From the NCBI RefSeq assembly GCF_003860465.1, contig NZ_CP034185.1, positions 186,001 to 250,000 on the forward strand: a stretch of DNA of 64,000 nucleotides, given 5' to 3'. The position numbers were made by a program, and so were the translations under genes. The stretch comes from Deinococcus psychrotolerans. Its GTDB lineage: Bacteria > Deinococcota > Deinococci > Deinococcales > Deinococcaceae. Each line of letters opens with the position of its first letter. Position 1 is the first letter of the stretch. Of the stretch, positions 26,311 to 35,355 are shown piece by piece. A model generated the notes under the pieces. That model was not told the DNA's origin and did not search any database. It saw nothing but the letters and a program-made list of their open reading frames with translations.

Positions 26311-27171
26311 TTAAGCCTTGACCCCGCCCGCCAGCAGGCCCGACACCAAGCGGCGCTGCATAAAGGCGAACAAAATCAGCGTGGGAATGGTGGCCAGCAC
26401 GCTGCCCGCCGCCAGCGGCCCCCAACGGGCTAGGCCCTCGACGCCCCGCAGCCGCGACAAATTGACCTGGATGGTCATCAGTTCGGGCGACTTGAGCAGC
26501 ACCAGCGCGAAGAAAAACTCATTCCAAGCGTTGATGAAAGCGTATAAGCCGGTGGCGATCAGTGCCGGCAAGATCAGCGGCACCAGGATGTGGCGAATGG
26601 CCTGCAGAGGCGTGGCTCCGTCCACCGCCGCCGCTTCTTCCAGCTCAACCGGAATGCCCGCGATGTAGCCTTGCAGCATCCACAGTACGAACGGCAGGCT
26701 CCACACTACGTACACCAAAATCAGGCCGAGGTGGGTATTGACCAGGCCGAAGCGGGCCAGAATCAGGAACAGCGGTACCAGAACCAAGATGACGGGAAAG
26801 GTCTGCGTCACCAAAATCCAGATCAGCACCGCTTTGTTGATGCCGCTGGGCCGTCTGGCCAGCGCGTAGGAAGCCGGCGTGGCAATCGCCAGCGTCAGTG
26901 CCGCCGAGATAATGCTGACTTTGAAGGTATTGAAGGCGCTCTGCAAGACCCCGAGGTCGCTGATGGCCTCCGAGAAATTGCTCAGCGTCGGCGCTTTGGG
27001 AAAAAAGCTGGCCGCGCCGAAGATTTCAGCGTTGGGTTTGAAGGCGGTGGAGAGAAGCCACACCACCGGAAACGCCAAGAACAGGACGAAGCCCCACATC
27101 AGCAGCGACATCAGCAAGCGGGAGCCGGAAAACTTGGATTTGCGGCGGTAAAAGCTCTCAGGAGCGCTCAC
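26311..27171 (-). CDS. sugar ABC transporter permease (MalG type)
   Basis: A 286-residue permease with six membrane segments and the EAA loop EEAAAVDGATPLQAI near residue 195. The GTG start overlaps the stop of the upstream permease (GTGA); the reading frame is open for another 300 codons upstream but that part is the shadow of the neighbouring gene. It has normal MalG length and lacks the insert seen in the protein at 7945-9474. Confidence 0.88.
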   Translation of the reverse strand: MSAPESFYRRKSKFSGSRLLMSLLMWGFVLFLAFPVVWLLSTAFKPNAEIFGAASFFPKAPTLSNFSEAISDLGVLQSAFNTFKVSIISAALTLAIATPASYALARRPSGINKAVLIWILVTQTFPVILVLVPLFLILARFGLVNTHLGLILVYVVWSLPFVLWMLQGYIAGIPVELEEAAAVDGATPLQAIRHILVPLILPALIATGLYAFINAWNEFFFALVLLKSPELMTIQVNLSRLRGVEGLARWGPLAAGSVLATIPTLILFAFMQRRLVSGLLAGGVKA

Positions 27172-28082
27172 GCCGCCGCCTTGGTGGCCGACAAAAACTG
27201 GCTGCGAACGCTGTAGAGCAGTGCCAGCCCGATGATCAGCACGATGGCGAGGCCCAGCGCCGAGGCGTAAGCGATGTTGCCGTAGCGGAAGGCTTCCTCG
27301 TAGGCGAACAGCATCGGCAGGCGGGTGGTTCCGGCAGGCCCGCCCTCGGTGAGGGTGTAGACCAGACCGAACGAATTGAAATTCCACATAAATTCCAGCG
27401 CCGAAACCGCCAGAATCACCGGCATCATCAGCGGCAGAGTGACGTGGCGAAGCTGCTGCCAGCTTGAAGCTCCGTCGAGCGAGGCCGCTTCGTGGAGGTC
27501 TTCGGGAATGGTCTGGAGGCCCGCCAGCAGCACCACCGTCGCCTGCGGGAGTCCCGTCCAGATGCCCACCACGATCACGGCGGGCAAAGCCCAGGTGAAG
27601 CTGCCCAGCCAGTCGATCGGCGATTTGAGAATACCCACCGACACCAAAAAGCCGTTGAGAAAGCCGCTGCTGGGATGGTAAATCAGCCGCCAGATCATAC
27701 CCTTGATGACCGGCGGAATGGCCCAGGGAATCAGTACCAGCACGCGGGCCACGGCCTGTCCGGGCAAGCGGGCGTTGAGCAGCAGCGCCAGACCCATACC
27801 CAGCACGATCACGCCCGCCGTCACCGTCACCGTCCAGACGGCCCCAATTTGAAACGAACTCCAGAACTGGCGGTCTGAGGACATCTTGGCGAAATTGCCA
27901 AACCAGATGAACTTCCGGCTCTGCGCGCCCAGCGTGTAATCGGTGAAGCCCAGATAGACGCCCTGAAGCAGCGGCCACACCGACAAAACCACCACGGGAA
28001 GCAGGGTCGGTATGAACAGCCACCACGACACGCGGGCGTAGCCGCTCGGCGCGGGTTTTTTGCCAGCCGCTCGAGCAGTCAT
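27168..28082 (-). CDS. sugar ABC transporter permease (MalF type)
   Basis: A 304-residue permease with six hydrophobic segments; EAA loop is HEAASLDGASSWQQL near residue 200. It is the first gene of a permease-permease-binding protein operon on the minus strand. The ribosome binding site is weak. It lies about 106 bp from the end of the kbl gene, which may share the transcript. Confidence 0.88.
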   Translation of the reverse strand: MTARAAGKKPAPSGYARVSWWLFIPTLLPVVVLSVWPLLQGVYLGFTDYTLGAQSRKFIWFGNFAKMSSDRQFWSSFQIGAVWTVTVTAGVIVLGMGLALLLNARLPGQAVARVLVLIPWAIPPVIKGMIWRLIYHPSSGFLNGFLVSVGILKSPIDWLGSFTWALPAVIVVGIWTGLPQATVVLLAGLQTIPEDLHEAASLDGASSWQQLRHVTLPLMMPVILAVSALEFMWNFNSFGLVYTLTEGGPAGTTRLPMLFAYEEAFRYGNIAYASALGLAIVLIIGLALLYSVRSQFLSATKAAA

Positions 28083-28188
28083 CAGGCGGCACTCATGCCA
28101 AGAGGAGAACTAAACAAACGCCAACCGTGCGGCCAGCTGATCAGGGAAGCAGTGAACATTAAGCCAACATTAGCGCACGGCGCTCAGT

Positions 28189-29407
28189 TCAGGGAGTGGC
28201 CCTGCCCAGCGCTGCCAGAACTTCATCCACGTCGGCGGGAGTGTGGTCGGCGTTGATCTGGAATCTGACGCTCTCGTCGCCTTTCGGTACCACCGGATAA
28301 GAAATGCCGGTGGCCAGGATGCCTTTGGTCTTGAGATCGGCCACCCGCGCCACCAACTTGGCTTGATCGCGCACGAACAGCGGCACCACCGGATGCTGGC
28401 CGTCCAAAGTTTCAAAGCCGCGCTCCTTGAGGCCGCTGCGAAACTGCTCGGTGAGCGAGCGCAATCTGGTCAGCCGCTCACGGCCCCACTCGCTATCGGT
28501 CAAATCGAGCGCGGCGTGGGCGGCGGTGGCTTCTCCGGCGGTGATGGGGTTGGAGTAGATGTAGGTCGGCGACTTCTCGCGCAAATAATCGATGAGGACG
28601 TGGCTGCTGGTCACGTAGCCGCCGTTGACCCCAAACGCCTTGCCCAGCGTGCCGATCAAAACGTCGACCTGCGTGTGGGTAAACTCCTCGGTGCCGCGCC
28701 CGGTCTGCCCGAAGGCCCCGACTCCGTGCGAGTCGTCGACGACCAGCAGCACGCCCTCGGGGAAATCGGCGTCGTGGGCGCGGCAGATGGCGGCGATCTC
28801 AGCCAGCGGCGCGTGCGCCCCGCGCATCGAGAAAATGCCGTCTGTGACGACGAGGGCACGCGCCGCACCTTTGGCTGCCGTGAGTTGGGTGTCCAATCCG
28901 TCCAGATCGAGGTGTTTGTAAACGGCTTTGCTGTGGGGGCGCGAAAGCCGCACGGCGTTGATGATGCAGTTGTGGTTGAGTTCGTCGCTGATGACAGCGG
29001 TCTGCGGCGTAATCAGCACGCTCAGCACGCTCAGCACGGTGGCGTAGGCCGAGCTGAAAATCATGGAAGCCTCGCGCCCGTGAAACGCCGCCAGCCGCGC
29101 TTCCAACTGCACATGCGGCAAATACGAGCCGCTGATAAAACGCACCGCGCCGGGGCCGACGCCGTAGGCCCGCACCGCCGCTTCGTCGGCCTCAATCAGC
29201 TTGGGGTGAAAGCTCAGGCCGAGGTAGCTGTTGGCGTTCATCCGCAGATACGGCGCGGGGTCATCGCGCAGCACGAAGCGCGGGCCGCTTTCGCCCTGCG
29301 GCTGGATGACGCGCTCCACCAACCGCTTCAAAGCTCTTGCGTTTGCCCTCGGCGCGGAGAGAATCGAGTTCTTGCTGGGCGAGCGGGTGAAAGCGGTCAA
29401 GCGCCAT
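28189..29407 (-). CDS. kbl: 2-amino-3-ketobutyrate CoA ligase (glycine C-acetyltransferase), apparent frameshift
   Basis: Fold-type I PLP enzyme of the alpha-oxoamine synthase family. VVDDSHGVGAFG and the PLP lysine in IGTLGKAFG are intact. Next to SDR-type threonine dehydrogenase it should cleave 2-amino-3-ketobutyrate with CoA to glycine and acetyl-CoA. GGAGGA and an ATG at 29407, overlapping the tdh stop by 11 nt, begin a good N-terminal helix (MALDRFHPLAQQEL, DSLRAEGKRK). That frame then fails, and the enzyme body continues in the next frame (LKRLVERVIQPQGES). One extra nucleotide near 29330-29345 would explain this. It is either a sequencing error or a real inactivating frameshift. Confidence 0.85.
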
Positions 29408-30383
29408 GGGCAAGTCCTCCGGTGGTGTGGTGGGTCAGCGCGGCGAGCATCTGGCTGGTCATGCGCTGGAGGTCGTAAGCAGGCTGCCAGCTCCAATCCT
29501 GACGGGCCGCCGCGTCGTCTATGCTGCGCGGCCAGCCATTGGCAATTGCCTGACGCACAGGATCGGGAGCATAACTCACCTCGAAGTGCGGCAAGTCAAA
29601 AGCGTGCAGCTGGCGTCGGATGGCGGCGGCAATCGCGGCGGGGGTCAGGCTCATTCCGGCCAAATTGTAGGCGTTGGGGTAGCGCAGCGCCGACTTTGGC
29701 GCGTCCATCAGTTCCAATGTGGCCCGCACGGCGTCGGGCATAAACAGCATCTCCAGCGCGGTGTCGGGAGCCAGAAAGCAGGCGTACGGTTGGCTGCTGG
29801 CCGCCGCGTGATACATCTCCACGCTGTAATCGGTGGTGCCGCCGCCCGGCGGGGCCGAGGCTGAGATCAGGCCCGGATAGCGCAGGCCGCGCACGTCCAC
29901 CCCGTAGCGCCGGGCGTAGTCGTCGCACAGCAGTTCGCCCGCCACTTTGGTGACGCCGTACATGCTGGTGGGCCGCAAACTGGTGAGCTGCGGCGCAAGG
30001 TCGCGGGGCGTGTCGGGGCCGAACACCGCGATCGAGCTGGGTGCGAACACCCGGCAGCCGCAGGTGTGGGCGGCGTCCAGCACATTGATGAGGCTCTGCA
30101 TGTTGAGGTGCCACGCCAGCGCGGGTTTGGCTTCCGCCACTGCCGAGAGCAGCGCGGCGAGGTGATAAATCTCCTGAATTCCTTGGGCTTGCACGGTGGC
30201 GAGCAGACCCGCCGCGTCCAGCCCGTCGAGCAGCTGAAACGGGCCGTTCGCTGCCGGATGACCGGGACTGGGGCTGCGAATATCGGTGGCCAGCACTTCC
30301 GAGACGCCGTAGCGCTCCCGCAGGGCCAGCGTCAACTCGGTGCCGACCTGGCCGAGCGCTCCGGTGATTAAGACGCGGGTCAA
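29397..30383 (-). CDS. tdh: L-threonine 3-dehydrogenase, SDR type
   Basis: About 328 residues of an extended SDR. GALGQVG is the NAD-binding loop, PSSIAVFG and MYGVTK supply Ser and YxxxK. The stretch RYPGLIS, then PPGGGTTDYSVEMYHAA and FMPDAVRATLELMDAP is the signature of SDR-type threonine dehydrogenases, which are unrelated to the zinc type. It oxidises threonine to 2-amino-3-ketobutyrate for the overlapping kbl. TTG 30383 is the preferred start (GGGG six to nine nt upstream); GTG 30416 is an in-frame alternative. Confidence 0.88.
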   Translation of the reverse strand: MTRVLITGALGQVGTELTLALRERYGVSEVLATDIRSPSPGHPAANGPFQLLDGLDAAGLLATVQAQGIQEIYHLAALLSAVAEAKPALAWHLNMQSLINVLDAAHTCGCRVFAPSSIAVFGPDTPRDLAPQLTSLRPTSMYGVTKVAGELLCDDYARRYGVDVRGLRYPGLISASAPPGGGTTDYSVEMYHAAASSQPYACFLAPDTALEMLFMPDAVRATLELMDAPKSALRYPNAYNLAGMSLTPAAIAAAIRRQLHAFDLPHFEVSYAPDPVRQAIANGWPRSIDDAAARQDWSWQPAYDLQRMTSQMLAALTHHTTGGLAHGA

Positions 30384-30537
30384 GACACACCCCGCTGAGA
30401 AAGAAAGTGCAAACACGTTAGGCGCATCCCTTTAGCTTACTCGCCCCCCAACGACTTCAGGCCCCGATCACCCCGAAGAACGGATAAACCGCACGCGCTT
30501 GCTGTTGGAGGAAGGCGGACTTGGCTATGCTGAGAAA

Positions 30538-31098
30538 GTGAGTATCAGCGAGTCGACTTCTACTTCTGCCGCGCCTGCATTAGAGGCCAGGCAGCGCACC
30601 TACACCTGGCAAGACCCCTTGATCGGCGCGGAAGCCGCTCAGCAGCTCAGCGGCCTCGAATACCTACGCGGTATGGCCAGAGGCGAGTATGCGCCGCCGC
30701 CCATCGGCGATACGCTGGGCTTCCGGCTGCCCCGCGAAGCCGATGTGCAAGACGGCCAAGTGACTTTTTACCTGACGCCCGAAGAGTTTCACTACAATCC
30801 CATCGGCAGCGTTCACGGCGGCGTGTATGCGGCCCTGCTCGACTCGGCGCTGGGCTGCTGTATTCACACCAAGTTGCCGGCTGGCGTCGGTTACACCACG
30901 CTCGATCTGGCCGTCAAATACCTGCGGCCCCTCAAAGTCGGTATGGGCGAGGTGCGGGCGGTGGGCAAAGTCATCAGCGTCTCCCAGCGGGTCGCCACCG
31001 CCGAAGCGCAAATTTTGGACGCAGCGGGCAAGGTTTGTGCCACGGCTACCACCACCTGCCTCATCTTGCGGCCAGCCGCCAAAGGAGCAAACGGATGA
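30538..31098 (+). CDS. PaaI-type hotdog thioesterase
   Basis: About 186 residues with a C-terminal hotdog domain: NPIGSVHGGVYAALLDSALG carries the HGG(x)nD active-site pattern. The N-terminal 50 residues are extra to the usual PaaI fold. The GTG start is leaderless: TATGCT (30526-30531) lies 6 nt before it. It overlaps the next thioesterase by 4 nt. It would hydrolyse an acyl- or aryl-CoA; substrate unknown. Confidence 0.85.
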   Translation: MSISESTSTSAAPALEARQRTYTWQDPLIGAEAAQQLSGLEYLRGMARGEYAPPPIGDTLGFRLPREADVQDGQVTFYLTPEEFHYNPIGSVHGGVYAALLDSALGCCIHTKLPAGVGYTTLDLAVKYLRPLKVGMGEVRAVGKVISVSQRVATAEAQILDAAGKVCATATTTCLILRPAAKGANG

Positions 31099-31499
31099 CC
31101 CAAGACGCATTTCTGACAGAGGGCACGCTGGTGGAGCATCTGGGCATCACCTTTTCTGAGCAAAGCGGGCAAAAAGTGGTGGCGAGCATGCCGGTCGAGG
31201 CCCGCGTGCATCAGCCGTTCGGGATTTTGCACGGCGGCGCGAGCGTGGTCTTGGCCGAAACGGTGGCCAGCATCGGCGCTTACCTGAACGTCAGGGAGCG
31301 CGGCATGGTCGCGGTGGGCCTAGAGATCAATGCCAATCACCTGCGCAGCGTGGCGTCCGGCACGGTCACGGCCACCGGAACGCCGATTTTTCAGGGCCGC
31401 ACCACCGAGGTCTGGCACATTGAAATTAAAAACGAAGCGGGGAAAATGGTCTGCGTGTCGCGCTGCACGCTGGCCGTGATTGTGCCGCCAACCCGCTAA
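31095..31499 (+). CDS. hotdog thioesterase (PaaI/MenI/EntH type)
   Basis: A 134-residue single-domain hotdog protein. HQPFGILHGGASVVLAETVAS has the catalytic Glu typical of 1,4-dihydroxy-2-naphthoyl-CoA hydrolase and EntH, whereas the preceding gene has Asp in this place. ATGA overlap with that gene means translational coupling. A MenI role in menaquinone synthesis is possible but no other men genes are in view. Confidence 0.87.
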   Translation: MTQDAFLTEGTLVEHLGITFSEQSGQKVVASMPVEARVHQPFGILHGGASVVLAETVASIGAYLNVRERGMVAVGLEINANHLRSVASGTVTATGTPIFQGRTTEVWHIEIKNEAGKMVCVSRCTLAVIVPPTR

Positions 31500-31522
31500 G
31501 CCAATCCGTTAGGCTGCTGCTC

Positions 31523-33367
31523 TCAAGTGGTTTGGCTGGCCCTGTCCAGATAGCCCGCCGCCTGCAAATTGTAGAGCGCGGCGTAGCGCCCGTTCAGCGT
31601 CATCAGCTCGTCGTGGCTGCCCGCTTCCATCACCTTGCCTTCGTCCAGCACGATGATCTGGTCGGCCAGCCGCACCGTGGAGAAGCGGTGCGAGATCAGC
31701 AGAGTGATGCGGTCACGGGCTTGCTCCCGCAGCGCCTGAATGGTGTCGAACTCGGCGCGGGCGTCCAGCGCGGCGGTGGGTTCGTCAAACACCAGCACCG
31801 AGGCGTCGCGGAAGTACAAGCGGGCCAGCGCCAAGCGTTGCCACTGTCCGCCCGAGAGTTGCCGCCCACCCTGAAACAGCCGTCCCAGCGGGGTTTTAAG
31901 GCCTTCCGGCAGTTCGTTGACGAAGTCGGCCCCGGCCTGCTCCACGGCGAGTTGCTGGCCGGCCTCGTCGCCCAGGCGCTCAGTTTCGGCCAGCGAGATA
32001 TTCTCGCCCGCCTGCATCTGGTACTGGCCGAAGTCTTGAAAGATGATGCTCATCTGCTTTTGCACGCTGCGCGGACTGAAGCGTGCGGCGTCTTGTCCAT
32101 TGAGCAAAATCTTGCCCGCCGTTGGCTCGAAGAGGCGGGTCAGCAGTTTCATGGCCGTCGTCTTGCCCGCGCCGTTCTCGCCCACCAGCGCCAGCGCCTC
32201 GCCGCGCCGAACAGTGAAACTCAGGCCGCGCAGCACGTCCCGTTCGGTCAGCGGATAGCGGAAAGCCACCTCCTGAAACTCGATGGTGTCAATCGGGCCT
32301 TCCCAAACTTCGCCTGCGTTGAGGTCGCGGCTGGGCAACTCCAAAAACTCGTAGAGGTTTCGCATATACAGCAGATTCTGGTAAATGCCGCTGATGCCGC
32401 TCAGCAGGCCCGACAGGGTGCCCTGAATCTGAGCGATGCCCAGCGCGAACAGCGAGAAGTCGCCCACCGTCAGCTGCCCGGCAGCGGCCCGGCGCAGCAC
32501 CAGCGCCGAGGCCGCGCCCACCAGCAGCGCCGAAACCAGCGACGCGCCGAGATTACCCCAGCCGCGCCGCCGCACGATGCTTTCCAGCTGCTTGCGGAAG
32601 CCGAGGTAATACTCGCGCCAGCGGGCCAACAGGTACGGCTCCACATTAAAGAGCCGCACTTCTTTGACCAGGGTGTCGCTGGTCAGGATACTGCCGAAGT
32701 AATTCTGGACGCGGGCGTCGTGGGTTTGCCAGCGCAGCATCCGGTAATTTTCGACTCCAAAGCGGCTGGAGACGTAGACCCCCGGCAGCGCCGAGAGCAA
32801 AATCAGCGGCACGATCAGCGGGCCGAGCTGCGCCATCAGGCCGCCCACCGACAGCAGCGTGACGAGGCCGCCTGCGAGCCCGACAATCTGGGTCGCCACC
32901 TGCACCGGCCTCGCGCCGACCTCGCGGTAGGCCTGCTGAAGGCGGTCATAGGTTTCGGCGTTCTCAAAGCGCTCGACTTCCAGCTCAGTGGCTTTTTGCA
33001 AAATCATGGCGCTGATCTGGTGCTGGAGGCTGTCGCCCAGCAGTTCGCGGGCCGAGTTCTGCACGGTGCTCAGCACGCCGCTGGTGATGACCAAGCCGAC
33101 TTGTAGGCCCAGCAGCGAGAGCAGTGAAGCGTAAGACTCGCCGCCCGTCACCGACTGCGCCACCGCGTTGAGCAGCAGTTTGCTGACATACAAGTTGGCG
33201 GCGGGCAGCACCGAGGCCAGCAAAGTGGTGAGAGCAAACCAAGTCGTCTGGGCTGGGCTGGCCCGCCACACTAGCCGCAGGGTGGCCGCCAAGTCTTTGA
33301 GTTGCTGGCGCTTTGAAGTCTCGCTGGCGGCAGAAATTTTGGGCGCGGAGCGCTGCGGAAAAGTCAC
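31523..33367 (-). CDS. ABC exporter (fused membrane and ATPase domains)
   Basis: A 614-residue half-transporter: six membrane segments (about 30-330) followed by the nucleotide-binding domain with Walker A GENGAGKTTA, signature LSGGQWQRLALARL, Walker B VLVFDEPTAALD and switch His in LLISHRFSTV. The Q-loop reads IIFQDFGQYQ. This arrangement resembles lantibiotic/multidrug type exporters. GTG 33367 is the start; TAAACT lies 5 nt upstream and no Shine-Dalgarno is present. Substrate unknown. It would work as a homodimer. Confidence 0.88.
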   Translation of the reverse strand: MTFPQRSAPKISAASETSKRQQLKDLAATLRLVWRASPAQTTWFALTTLLASVLPAANLYVSKLLLNAVAQSVTGGESYASLLSLLGLQVGLVITSGVLSTVQNSARELLGDSLQHQISAMILQKATELEVERFENAETYDRLQQAYREVGARPVQVATQIVGLAGGLVTLLSVGGLMAQLGPLIVPLILLSALPGVYVSSRFGVENYRMLRWQTHDARVQNYFGSILTSDTLVKEVRLFNVEPYLLARWREYYLGFRKQLESIVRRRGWGNLGASLVSALLVGAASALVLRRAAAGQLTVGDFSLFALGIAQIQGTLSGLLSGISGIYQNLLYMRNLYEFLELPSRDLNAGEVWEGPIDTIEFQEVAFRYPLTERDVLRGLSFTVRRGEALALVGENGAGKTTAMKLLTRLFEPTAGKILLNGQDAARFSPRSVQKQMSIIFQDFGQYQMQAGENISLAETERLGDEAGQQLAVEQAGADFVNELPEGLKTPLGRLFQGGRQLSGGQWQRLALARLYFRDASVLVFDEPTAALDARAEFDTIQALREQARDRITLLISHRFSTVRLADQIIVLDEGKVMEAGSHDELMTLNGRYAALYNLQAAGYLDRASQTT

Positions 33368-33448
33368 ACGCGAGTTTAGGGCTTAGCAGGACGGGACAAG
33401 GTAACAAAAGGAGGCAGCTTGGCAACCGCCTGTCTACCCTCTAGCCCC

Positions 33449-35209
33449 TCAGCGCCCGTCCAGCTCATCCCAAAAAGCGCAGTGATGCTGGGCCAGAAAG
33501 TCGCCGCTCTGGGTGTTGCCCTGCGGCGCGAGCGTCAACCAATTGGGGCGCTGCGGCGTGGTGGCCCTCCATGGGGTCAGTTTTGGTGCCGACTTCGCGC
33601 CGTTGGGATTGCCGGTTTTGGCAAAATTTGTCCAGTACTGCTGCATTTGCTTAGAGAGTTGGCGCTGAGCCGGCGTGAAATCGGCGGGGTCAGCCAGTCC
33701 GCTCAGCGCCGTGCCAAACACATAAATCAGCTCGGAGGCGTGGTAAGCGCCCAAACTCGGCACGCTGCGGGTAGTGCTGAGCTGGGTTACGGCCTGCGGA
33801 TCGCTGAATTCGTAAGCGTAAGTCGGCACGAAGCGGCTGAGCTGCTGGGTCACACTGGCCACTGGGCAAGCAAACAGGCCATCGGTGACGACGGCGGCGG
33901 CGGTCAAGCCGGTGGTCGGGCGCAGCGTGTCTGGATATTCTTTGATGAGGGTCAGCAGTTTGGGCGGGTTGAGAACTGTCAACAGCCCCCAGTACAGCGG
34001 CGTGCTCATGGCCCGGTCTGCACCGGCCAGATAAGCGGTGAACAGGGTGCCCTCGTCATGGTTGGTGCCGATCAGCACCGGAACATGCATAAACAGGCCG
34101 GTTTGATACGCCTGATAAGGCGAGGTGGGCAACACAGTGTCGCCGTAGACGGGCGGCAACGCCACTGCGTTGGGCGCACGGCTGCCCGGCACCGTGACGT
34201 TCATCAGTTCGGTGCTGGTTTTGCCGCGCAAGCACCCGGCTCCGGCGGGGGTATTGGGACAGCCCAAGTCTTGGGTATAGCGTGCGCCGATGTCCAGCGC
34301 TTGGCTGAGCGGCGCGGTGTTGATGCCCGCCGCGCAAGGGCCGCTTTGTAAAATGGCTTTTTGAAACAGGCCCTGCGACAAAGGTGAAGTCAGCAAGCCG
34401 CACAGCGCAATGCCGCCCGCCGATTCACCGAAAGCGGTGACATTGTGCGGGTCGCCGCCGAAAGCCGCCGCGTTGCTCTGCACCCACCGCAGCGCCGCCT
34501 GAATATCCATCAGGCCGTAATTGCCGGTTCCTTCCGGGCCGAGCGCGGGCGCGGCCAAAAAGCCCAGCGGCCCGAGGCGGTAATTGAGCGTGATGACCAC
34601 CACCCCGTACTCGCGGGCCAGCACCGAGCCGTCATAAATACTGCCGGTGCCGGTGTCAAACGAGCCGCCGTGAACCCAGACCATCACCGGAGCGGCAGTA
34701 GTTTTAGGCGCAGCATTCTTTTCAGGTGTGGCACTCTCAGGCGCGGCGTTGAGTGGCGCGTACACGTTGAGATACAAACAGTCCTCGCTGCCGCTCAGCG
34801 TCCGGTCAGGGTTGCCGGTGATGGCGTTGGGCCGCTGAATACAGATGTCACCGGGGCGTGAAGCGTCGCGCCGTCCGGGCCAAGCGGGCATGGGCTGGGG
34901 GGCCTTCCAGCGCAGGTCGCCCAGCGGCGGCGCGGCGTAAGGCACGCCCAGAAATTGATTGACGCCCGCCACTTCGCGCCCGCCCAACAGTCCTGAGGTC
35001 ACACTCGCCTGAATGATGGTGCCGGGATCGGGAAGCGCTAGATTGTCTGCTGGTTGGGTAGATTCAGGTCGAGTCGGTACGGTTTGTGGGGTGAGCGGCG
35101 CAGTTTGGGGTGCGGCCTGAGGTGAGGAGGGTGGTGCCGACTCCTGAGCGTGGGTGAAGCCGCCCAGCAGAGCAAAAAAGCCAAGTAAAGTTCGAACGTG
35201 CACTCGCAT
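33449..35209 (-). CDS. secreted type B carboxylesterase
   Basis: A 586-residue alpha/beta hydrolase of the carboxylesterase B family with a signal peptide (MRVHVRTLLGFFALLGGFTH) and a Pro/Ala/Thr-rich linker to about residue 60. Nucleophile Ser in AFGESAGGIAL, acid Glu in NHDEGTLF and His in GAYHASELIYVFG make a full triad; oxyanion segment is WVHGGSF. Cysteines (CIQRP, EDCLYL, LGCPN, GCLRG) suggest disulfides consistent with export. Start at 35209 chosen because it gives the signal peptide. Confidence 0.88.
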   Translation of the reverse strand: MRVHVRTLLGFFALLGGFTHAQESAPPSSPQAAPQTAPLTPQTVPTRPESTQPADNLALPDPGTIIQASVTSGLLGGREVAGVNQFLGVPYAAPPLGDLRWKAPQPMPAWPGRRDASRPGDICIQRPNAITGNPDRTLSGSEDCLYLNVYAPLNAAPESATPEKNAAPKTTAAPVMVWVHGGSFDTGTGSIYDGSVLAREYGVVVITLNYRLGPLGFLAAPALGPEGTGNYGLMDIQAALRWVQSNAAAFGGDPHNVTAFGESAGGIALCGLLTSPLSQGLFQKAILQSGPCAAGINTAPLSQALDIGARYTQDLGCPNTPAGAGCLRGKTSTELMNVTVPGSRAPNAVALPPVYGDTVLPTSPYQAYQTGLFMHVPVLIGTNHDEGTLFTAYLAGADRAMSTPLYWGLLTVLNPPKLLTLIKEYPDTLRPTTGLTAAAVVTDGLFACPVASVTQQLSRFVPTYAYEFSDPQAVTQLSTTRSVPSLGAYHASELIYVFGTALSGLADPADFTPAQRQLSKQMQQYWTNFAKTGNPNGAKSAPKLTPWRATTPQRPNWLTLAPQGNTQSGDFLAQHHCAFWDELDGR

Positions 35210-35355
35210 GGCCCAGTGTGCGCTGTCCAGCCGTTGACTTAATGTCAGCTCAGAGAAGGTCGGCTTTACTTCTTCTTCACTTTTGTGGATCAGCTCCCGA
35301 ATCTCTTTCGGCTTGGCCGTGCTGCCATTGCCACTTTTGAGCGACAATCAGCGTT

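Noticed and set aside
26311..28092. Single 593-codon fusion permease on the minus strand
   Set aside because: The upstream half is the out-of-frame shadow of the MalF-type permease. A GTG at 27171 overlapping the neighbour stop gives a normal-length MalG-type protein.
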